A stretch of 50,929 nucleotides of DNA, taken from Bradyrhizobium manausense. GTDB taxonomy: Bacteria > Pseudomonadota > Alphaproteobacteria > Rhizobiales > Xanthobacteraceae. Position 1 is the first letter of the stretch. Each line of letters begins with the position of its first letter. The position numbers were made by a program, and so were the translations under genes. The stretch lies in assembly GCF_001440035.1 (NCBI RefSeq), contig NZ_LJYG01000108.1:427505-478433 (forward strand), written 5' to 3'. This document shows, in pieces, positions 45,310 to 50,929 of the stretch. The notes below the pieces were generated by a model. The model made no database searches, was not told where the DNA came from, and worked only from the letters and a program-made list of their open reading frames with translations.

Positions 45310-46707
45310 TTATGCCCCGTTGAGGAACTGAAGCGGGTCAACCGGGCTCGATCCCTTGCGGATCTCGAAGTGGAGTTGCGGCGACGCCACCTCCCCTGAT
45401 TGACCCGACTTGGCAATGACCTGGCCGCGCTTGATGGTATCGCCACGCTTCACCAGCAGCTCGCTCGCATGGGCATAGGCGGTCACGTAGCCGTTGGAGT
45501 GCCGAACCAGGACCAGATTGCCGTAACCTTTCAGCTCGTTGCCGGAATAGGCGACGACGCCGTCTTCAGCCGCCTTGACCGGCGTACCCTCGGGCACCGC
45601 GACATTGATGCCGTCATTGGACTTGCCGTTGGTCTTGGCGCCGTAGCTCGTGATCACCTTGCCGCGCACCGGCCAGCGGAAGGTCGGCAGCGAGCTGGTG
45701 GTCTCGGCCGCCTTTGCGGGCGCCTCGGCTGCCGGCTTCTCTTCGATATTGGTGGTGGCCTGCGCCAGACGCGCGCTCTGCACCGGTTGGGCGACAGCGG
45801 CCATCTTGGTGGCAGGCACTGGTGCGGCCGCAACCGGCTGCAACGCGGCCGCCACGGGAGCCGCAGCAACCGGCGCCGGAGCAAGCGGAGCGGTAACGGC
45901 CGCGGTCTTGGCGCCCGGCACGGTCAGCTTGGTGCCGAGCTTGAGCTTCGCCGACGGCTCGAGACCATTGGCGCGAGCAAGCTCGGCCGCGGAGATATGA
46001 TTCTTGCGCGCGATGCTGGCGAGCGTGTCGCCGTGATTGACGAAGTGTAAGCTGGGCGGCGCGGCGACGGCCGCAACCGGCTTCGACGCCATCGCGGGCG
46101 CCGCGGCAACCGGAGTCGTAACGGGCGCCGGCGCAGCCGCCACAGCACCCGGATGCGGGATAACGAGCTGCTGGCCTGGCGAAAGTGCGCGCGGCCCCTT
46201 GTAGCCGTTGGCGGCAAGAATCGCCTGCGGCGTCACGTGATATCGTTTGGCGAGCACATCGAGCGTGTCGCTGGTGCCGACGATGATCTTGGTCCCGCCA
46301 GCCGGCTGTGCGGCCGCGACGGAGCGTTGCGGCACCGTGCCGGTGGCTTCGAGACGCGGCTGAGCCGGCGGCGTGTAGGAGCCGAGCCCCCGCCCGCCTC
46401 CAGAGACGCCCCCACCCGCCGCAACCGGATAGGATTGCGGCGCAGCGACTGCCGGCGGCGGCAGCGCCTGGGACTGATAAGAGCCCGGCTGGGTCTGCGG
46501 CCGCGCATATTGCGGCAGCTCGCGCTGCGCCGGCGGCGCCTGCTGCACCGAACCGGTCTGCTCGGACGAGAAGGGATTTGAGAAGTTCGACTGGGACAGC
46601 CGCGACGACATGTCGGCACTGCACCCTGCGAAACTCAAGGAAATCAGCGCCAGCACCGCGACCTGCGGTACGCGGCGCGAGTAAAGCAACTCGGCGACAA
46701 CAGACAT
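45310..46707 (-). CDS. nlpD: NlpD-like lipoprotein with LysM and degenerate M23 domains
   Basis: A 465-residue envelope protein: lipoprotein signal with lipobox FAGC (Cys29), a Pro/Gln-rich linker, two LysM domains (about 140-185 and 218-268) and a C-terminal LytM/M23 domain (about 345-462). In the M23 domain the usual metal motif HxxGxD reads SNDGINV, so zinc-binding His and Asp are lost, while LHFEIRKG is kept. This matches NlpD-type amidase activators, which are catalytically inactive and switch on cell-division amidases. The order surE-pcm-nlpD as in E. coli supports the name. No rpoS lies after it. Confidence 0.88.
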   Translation of the reverse strand: MSVVAELLYSRRVPQVAVLALISLSFAGCSADMSSRLSQSNFSNPFSSEQTGSVQQAPPAQRELPQYARPQTQPGSYQSQALPPPAVAAPQSYPVAAGGGVSGGGRGLGSYTPPAQPRLEATGTVPQRSVAAAQPAGGTKIIVGTSDTLDVLAKRYHVTPQAILAANGYKGPRALSPGQQLVIPHPGAVAAAPAPVTTPVAAAPAMASKPVAAVAAPPSLHFVNHGDTLASIARKNHISAAELARANGLEPSAKLKLGTKLTVPGAKTAAVTAPLAPAPVAAAPVAAALQPVAAAPVPATKMAAVAQPVQSARLAQATTNIEEKPAAEAPAKAAETTSSLPTFRWPVRGKVITSYGAKTNGKSNDGINVAVPEGTPVKAAEDGVVAYSGNELKGYGNLVLVRHSNGYVTAYAHASELLVKRGDTIKRGQVIAKSGQSGEVASPQLHFEIRKGSSPVDPLQFLNGA

Positions 46708-46816
46708 GGTTACTCACTCGTACGCAACAGAACTGGTTTTTTAAGTAAACACGCGCCGAGTAAATAACGGCTTAACCCTCCCAATAAGATCTTGGATGCA
46801 CTGCCGATCCGGAGTT

Positions 46817-47467
46817 TTACAGCTCCCGCGCCACGCCAGGCAGCGCCGGCACGAAACGCACCTCAACGAGTTCCCTGCGTTCGATCCCGGCCTCGCTGCG
46901 GGTGAGCCGCGTCAGCGTCTGCACGCCCTGATGCGGGCCGACCGGCGCGATCAGGATGCCGCCGACCTCGAGCCGCTCGACCAGGTTCTCCGGAATCTGC
47001 TCCACCGCGGCGGTGACGATGATGCGGTCGAACGGACCGATGTTCGGCGGAAGGTTCAAGCCGTCGCCGAGCATCACCTCGACATTGTGACAGCCGAGCT
47101 TTTCGAGCCTGGCGCGTGCGGCGTCCGCGAGCTTTCGATATCGCTCAACGGTGAGGACCTCACGCGCCAGCTTCGACAGCACCGCGGCCTGGTAGCCGGA
47201 GCCGGCGCCGATCTCGAGCACGCGATGGCTCTTCTGGAGCTGAAGCTGCTCGGTCATGTAGGCGACGACAAAGGGCTGGCTGATGGTCTGCCCGCAGGCA
47301 ATCGGCAGCGCGCTGTCACGGTAGGCGCCGTCGCGATCGGAGGCCTCGACGAAGAGCTCGCGCGGCACCTCCTCCATGGTCCGCAATACGGTCTGATCGC
47401 TGATGCCGCGACGTCTCAGCGTGAGCTGAAACATCATTTTTTCCGGCGGGGGCTGATTGGAGGTCAT
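46817..47467 (-). CDS. pcm: Protein-L-isoaspartate O-methyltransferase
   Basis: Pcm methylates isoaspartyl residues formed by ageing of proteins, starting their repair. The 216-residue product (with ATG 47467; the frame extends upstream but without family residues) has the isoaspartate-binding GQTISQPFVVAYMTEQL and the SAM-binding VLEIGAGSGYQAAVLS, with VGPHQGVQTL near the end. Length is right for the family. It lies between nlpD and the receiver-domain gene, 109 bases before nlpD, and belongs to the surE-pcm-nlpD group although a gene on the other strand sits between it and surE. Confidence 0.93.
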   Translation of the reverse strand: MTSNQPPPEKMMFQLTLRRRGISDQTVLRTMEEVPRELFVEASDRDGAYRDSALPIACGQTISQPFVVAYMTEQLQLQKSHRVLEIGAGSGYQAAVLSKLAREVLTVERYRKLADAARARLEKLGCHNVEVMLGDGLNLPPNIGPFDRIIVTAAVEQIPENLVERLEVGGILIAPVGPHQGVQTLTRLTRSEAGIERRELVEVRFVPALPGVAREL

Positions 47468-47707
47468 CGCTGCTCGTGTCGTCTCATCCGGTCCCGGATC
47501 GATGGTTTCCGCCCCAATGTCCAGAGCCAGAATCTTGTTCCTGCTGGGGAACCCATGATAACCCTTTGCGCTTAGGATTTGGCCATAAATTGGCCTGGAG
47601 CCGATAGCCACCACGGCCATTTTCAAGTGCCGGTTAGGCGAAACGCGCATTGCGTCGATTCGTGTTATCTGCGAACGTTTTCGGGAATGGGCAAGGACTC
47701 AACGACA

Positions 47708-48079
47708 ATGACCGCGACAGGGCTCTCGGGCCGCTCTGTATTTCTCGTCGAGGACGAGGTCATGATCCGAATGATGGTTGCGGATATGCTGGAAGAGCTC
47801 GGCTACAAGATCGCGGCCGAAGCAGGCGACATCGCCGAGGCGATGCGGCTCGCCCAGGCGACCGAGTTCGACATCGCCATCCTCGACGTCAACGTCAACG
47901 GCAAGGTGATCTCGCCGGTCGCCGACGTCATCAAGGCCAAGGGCTGCCCGTTCATCTTCGCGACCGGCTACGGCTCATCCGGCCTGCCGGAGCAATATCG
48001 CGACCGGCCCGCGCTTCAGAAGCCGTTTCAGCTCGATGCGCTCGGCAAGACCATCGAAGCCGCGCTTCGCGCCGGCTAA
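47708..48079 (+). CDS. Single-domain response regulator
   Basis: A 123-residue receiver domain with no output domain. Acidic pair EDE (about 16-18), phospho-acceptor Asp in FDIAILDVNVNG, the Thr in FIFATGYGSS and the Lys in ALQKPFQ are all present, so it should be phosphorylated. The sensor kinase is not in view. Lone receivers of this type in rhizobia often relay to or dampen histidine-kinase pathways. ATG 47708 is preferred; ATG 47687 is in frame. It sits on the opposite strand between surE and pcm and ends 2 bases from the surE stop. Confidence 0.85.
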   Translation: MTATGLSGRSVFLVEDEVMIRMMVADMLEELGYKIAAEAGDIAEAMRLAQATEFDIAILDVNVNGKVISPVADVIKAKGCPFIFATGYGSSGLPEQYRDRPALQKPFQLDALGKTIEAALRAG

Positions 48080-48081
48080 CC

Positions 48082-48849
48082 CTACTTCAACGTCGCGCTC
48101 AGCTCTTCGGAAAACGCTTCATTGGTGCGGTCGAGCCTGAGCGGGGTGACCGAAACGCATCGTTCCCGCAGCGCCGCGAGATCGGTCCCTTCGGCCGGCG
48201 TATCCATCATCGCTGTACGTTCGAAGCCAATCCAGAAATAGGGATTGTTGCGCCCGTCCCTGCGCTCGTCGATCCTGAGAAAGCCGAGATTGCGCTTGCC
48301 CTGCCGCGTCACGCGAATGCCGAGCACCTCTTCCGGCGCGCATGACGGGAAGTTGACGTTGATGACGGTGTCCTTGGGGATTCCGGCCTTGATCACCTTG
48401 CGCAGGATGTCGGGCCCGAATTTGCGCGCGGTGTCCCACGGCGGCCGCTCGCGCGTCTCGACGCTGAATTCCTGCGACAGCGCGAACGACGGGATACCCA
48501 GAATAGTGCCTTCGAGCGCGCCGGCGATGGTGCCGGAATAGACCACGTCCTCGGCAACGTTGCGCCCCTTGTTGACGCCGGAGAGCACGACGTCGGGCAG
48601 CTTGGCGCCGAGGATATGGCGCGCGCCCATGATGACGCAGTCGGTCGGGGTGCCGCGCACGGCAAAGTGCCGCTCGCCGACCTCGCGCAGGCGCAGGGGA
48701 TCGTTCAGCGACAGCGAATGCGACACGCCGGACTGGTCGAGCTCGGGCGCCACCACCCAGACATCGTCGGACAGCGCGCGTGCGATCTCCTCCACGACCT
48801 TGAGGCCGGGAGCGTGGATGCCGTCGTCATTGGTGCAGAGAATGCGCAT
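48082..48849 (-). CDS. surE: 5'/3'-nucleotidase SurE
   Basis: SurE is a metal-dependent nucleoside monophosphate phosphatase of stationary-phase survival. The 255-residue product begins MRILCTNDDGIHAPGL with the metal-binding Asp pair, then VVAPELDQSGVSHSLSL, and SGVNKGRNVAEDVVYSGTI with the Asn ligand. Length is typical. It lies on the minus strand between the hypothetical gene at 48982 and the response regulator, which is inserted in the usual surE-pcm-nlpD order. Confidence 0.95.
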   Translation of the reverse strand: MRILCTNDDGIHAPGLKVVEEIARALSDDVWVVAPELDQSGVSHSLSLNDPLRLREVGERHFAVRGTPTDCVIMGARHILGAKLPDVVLSGVNKGRNVAEDVVYSGTIAGALEGTILGIPSFALSQEFSVETRERPPWDTARKFGPDILRKVIKAGIPKDTVINVNFPSCAPEEVLGIRVTRQGKRNLGFLRIDERRDGRNNPYFWIGFERTAMMDTPAEGTDLAALRERCVSVTPLRLDRTNEAFSEELSATLK

Positions 48850-48981
48850 GCCGGGGGTCGATTCCTGAGCTGGGGTCAGGCCGTCTTATCCGGCTATCAC
48901 ACGTCAGGCAAACCGGCTTCGGCGCAGTCCTGACCCGTGATTCATGCTCATCGCCGCAGCGCAGCAATTGCCCGGTCCGTT

Positions 48982-49347
48982 CTAACGGCGGACCCGCCAT
49001 TGCGGCAGGAAGCGCGCCAGCCTGCCCTCCGCACGCAGTTGCATTGCCGGCAGGGCCGGACTCGCGGCGGGCGTTGTTTCAATGACGCCAAGCGCCTTGA
49101 GTTGCGCGACGAGCGGCTCCGCCACCGGCATCTGCGGATAGCGCCCCCGCGCCACCGTCAGCGCCTTGTCAAAATCCACGACATTGACGCCGGCCTTCGC
49201 TCTGCGATCCTGAATGAGCGCGTCGTCCCAAAGCCGCGCGATGTCGATGTCCAGCACGCCACGCAAGCGCTGGTCGACGGCCTGGATGCCGGCACCCGTC
49301 ACCGCCCATTGTCGGCCGATCCAGAAGATATCGCGGTGCAAGGCCAT
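48982..49347 (-). CDS. Conserved hypothetical protein beside surE and serS
   Basis: A 121-residue basic protein without a signal peptide or membrane segment. Landmarks are MALHRDIFWIGRQWAVTG at the start, GIQAVDQRLRGVLDIDIARL in the middle and a C-terminal RFLPQWRVRR. I recall homologues in Rhizobiales at the same position, which supports it as a real gene, but no function is known and no motif suggests one. It is 132 bases upstream of surE and 97 bases after serS, all co-directional, so it may belong to the same transcript. Confidence 0.75.
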   Translation of the reverse strand: MALHRDIFWIGRQWAVTGAGIQAVDQRLRGVLDIDIARLWDDALIQDRRAKAGVNVVDFDKALTVARGRYPQMPVAEPLVAQLKALGVIETTPAASPALPAMQLRAEGRLARFLPQWRVRR

Positions 49348-49444
49348 GGACGGTGGTTTCGCATTCGCAGGTCATCGGCAGGATAGCCGGCGGCCCGAAC
49401 TTCGCAACCAAACGTTTCTGCCATTGCGTGCGGGCAATCACACT

Positions 49445-50776
49445 TTACTCGCGCGCAACCACCTTCAACCCGCCCATATAGGGCTGGAGTACGCTGGGGA
49501 CCGCGATTGAACCGTCCTCCTGCTGATAGGTCTCCATCACGGCAATCAGCGCGCGGCCAACAGCGGTGCCGGAGCCGTTCAGCGTGTGCACGAAGCGCGG
49601 CTTGCCGTCCGGACCGCGCGAGCGCGCATCCATGCGGCGCGCCTGGAAATCACCGCAGACCGAGCAGCTGGAGATTTCGCGGAACATGCCGCCCTCGCCC
49701 TGCCCGGGCATCCACACTTCGATGTCATAGGTTTTTTGCGACGAAAAACCCATGTCTCCTGCACAGAGCGTCATCACGCGATAATGCAGGTCGAGCTTCT
49801 GCAGCACCTGCTCGGCGCAGGACAGCATCCGCTCCAGCTCGTCCTTGCTGGTCTCGGGCGTGGTGATCGAGACCAGTTCGACCTTGGTGAACTGATGCTG
49901 GCGGATCATACCGCGGGTGTCGCGCCCGGCCGCGCCCGCCTCGGCGCGGAAGCACGGCGTCAGCGCGGTGAGGCGCATCGGCAGCTGCTTCTCGTCGAGA
50001 ATGGACTCGCGCGCGAGGTTGGTGAGCGAGACCTCGGCGGTCGGGATGAGGCCAAGGCGCTCGGTCTTCAGCCGTTCATGATCGGGTTCTGCCAGCAGCT
50101 CGCCCTTGATCGCCCAGAACTGATCGTCCTCGAATTTCGGCAACTGCCCGGTACCGAACATCACCTCGTTGCGCACGAGCAACGGTGGATTGATCTCGGT
50201 GTAACCATGCTCGGTGGTGTGCAGGTCGAGCATGAACTGGCCGATCGCGCGTTCGAGACGCGCGAGCCCCTTCTTCAGCACGACGAAGCGCGCGCCGGAG
50301 AGTTTTGCCGCCGCCTCGAAATCCATGTAGCCGAGCGCGGTGCCGAGATCGTCATGCAGCTTCGGCGCGAAGCCGTAGTTGCGCTTGGCGCCGAACACGT
50401 GGTGTTGGACGTTGCCGTGCTCATCCATGCCATCGGGCACTTCGTCGAATGGAATGTTCGGAATCGCGGACAGCTCTTTGGTGAGCTCCTCGTCGAGAGC
50501 CTTCGCGGCGGCCTCGAGCTCCGGCATCGTGGTCTTGAGCTCTGCAACCTCGGCCATCAGCTTGGCCGCGCGCGCCTCGTCCTTGGCTTTCTTGGCGTCG
50601 CCGATTTCCTTGGACGCTGCATTGCGCCGCGCCTGCGCCTGCTCCGAGGCCAGGATCGCCGCCCGCCGCCTCTCGTCGATCGCAAGCAGCGACGCCGACA
50701 ACGGCTTCAGACCCCGCCGGGCGAGGCCGGCGTCGAAGGCTTGCGGATTATCGCGGATCGATTTGATGTCGTGCAT
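49445..50776 (-). CDS. serS: Serine--tRNA ligase
   Basis: SerS attaches serine to tRNA-Ser and also feeds selenocysteine where present. The 443-residue class II synthetase has the N-terminal coiled-coil tRNA-binding arm (about 25-110, rich in Ala/Glu/Lys), motif 2 FRAEAGAAGRDTRGMIRQHQ and motif 3 with GSGTAVGRALIAVMETYQ and VPSVLQPYMGG. Length is typical. It is the first gene of the leftward run on this side of the window. In Rhizobiales tatC often lies upstream; here the upstream sequence is a palindromic repeat at the window edge, so the neighbour cannot be seen. Confidence 0.96.
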   Translation of the reverse strand: MHDIKSIRDNPQAFDAGLARRGLKPLSASLLAIDERRRAAILASEQAQARRNAASKEIGDAKKAKDEARAAKLMAEVAELKTTMPELEAAAKALDEELTKELSAIPNIPFDEVPDGMDEHGNVQHHVFGAKRNYGFAPKLHDDLGTALGYMDFEAAAKLSGARFVVLKKGLARLERAIGQFMLDLHTTEHGYTEINPPLLVRNEVMFGTGQLPKFEDDQFWAIKGELLAEPDHERLKTERLGLIPTAEVSLTNLARESILDEKQLPMRLTALTPCFRAEAGAAGRDTRGMIRQHQFTKVELVSITTPETSKDELERMLSCAEQVLQKLDLHYRVMTLCAGDMGFSSQKTYDIEVWMPGQGEGGMFREISSCSVCGDFQARRMDARSRGPDGKPRFVHTLNGSGTAVGRALIAVMETYQQEDGSIAVPSVLQPYMGGLKVVARE

Positions 50777-50851
50777 GGCGGCGGTCCTGTATCAGCGCGT
50801 AAACCTACAACGGCAAACGCTGTACGTCAGCGCGCCTCCCCTAGCACAGCT

Positions 50852-50929
50852 GTCATCGCCCGCGAAAGCGGGCGATCCAGTATTCCAGAGAGGGCGAGGA
50901 TTCCTCGATAGGCCGCGGCGTAGTGGATG
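50852..50929. repeat. Palindromic repeat running off the window
   Basis: GTCATCGCCCGCGAAAGCGG at 50852 folds on itself (ATCGCCCGC/GCGGGCGAT) and is followed by CCAGTATTCCAG, the reverse of the second arm at 45162-45264. The partner arm would lie beyond 50929. Confidence 0.7.

Noticed and set aside
47541..47575. GGAAC-N16-CGCTT resembling an EcfG general-stress promoter
   Set aside because: The -10 part lacks the CGTT core.

Overview
The window is about 51 kb of high-GC chromosome from an alphaproteobacterium, most probably Bradyrhizobium or a close relative (Nitrobacteraceae). Support: outer-membrane beta-barrels whose mature N-terminus reads ADLAARPYTKAP, alphaproteobacterial GTTC-N7-GTTC SOS boxes, the serS-surE-pcm-LysM/M23-yajC-secD-secF neighbourhood, and dispersed palindromes with a GCGAAGCG or CGAAAGCG core of a kind I remember from Bradyrhizobium. 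The genus call is from memory of the families, not from a search. No phage, transposase, CRISPR array or defence cluster was seen; this is mostly core genome with small accessory insertions.

Layout. 1-1.8 kb: end of a PepSY gene, then a threonine-rich leader peptide and terminator in front of asd, which looks like a translation-coupled attenuator. 1.9-11.4 kb, mostly minus strand: gyrA, an orphan ModA-like binding protein, coaD, two cyclophilins with a TonB/TolA-like protein between them, and queA. This looks like a gyrA-coaD-ppi-queA cluster split by plus-strand kup and a small secreted protein. 11.5-17.7 kb: ssb and uvrA point away from each other, each with its own perfect SOS box, and two paralogous outer-membrane protein genes with the same terminator sit between them. 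17.8-31.5 kb: accessory genes (DinB-like protein, YcxB-like membrane protein, HAD phosphatase, a long multi-repeat DUF1217 protein, PPC-domain protein with an acyl-CoA synthetase, two small GNAT paralogues around a TPR protein, DUF3597, DUF2189, a lytic transglycosylase, DUF1127) and two gene remnants.

31.6-40 kb: trmFO followed by an unusual protein with a kinase-like half and a half resembling the C-terminal domain of acyl-CoA synthetases; a CAP-domain protein; a class V aminotransferase; a cupin gene divergent from a CadC/TolB/TPR regulator; and threonine dehydratase. 39.6-44 kb: yajC-secD-secF run into two genes whose families include the human complex I assembly factors NDUFAF3 and NDUFAF6, so protein export and respiratory-complex assembly may share one transcript. 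44-50.8 kb: an AAA+ ATPase, an NlpD-like amidase activator with a degenerate peptidase site, pcm, a lone receiver domain, surE, a conserved hypothetical gene and serS.

The strongest candidates for something undescribed are the leaderless Thr-rich attenuator of asd, the paired SOS boxes separated by a duplicated porin-like pair, the kinase/acyl-CoA-synthetase-tail fusion, the five-repeat DUF1217 protein, and the family of composite palindromes that closes many transcription units here.
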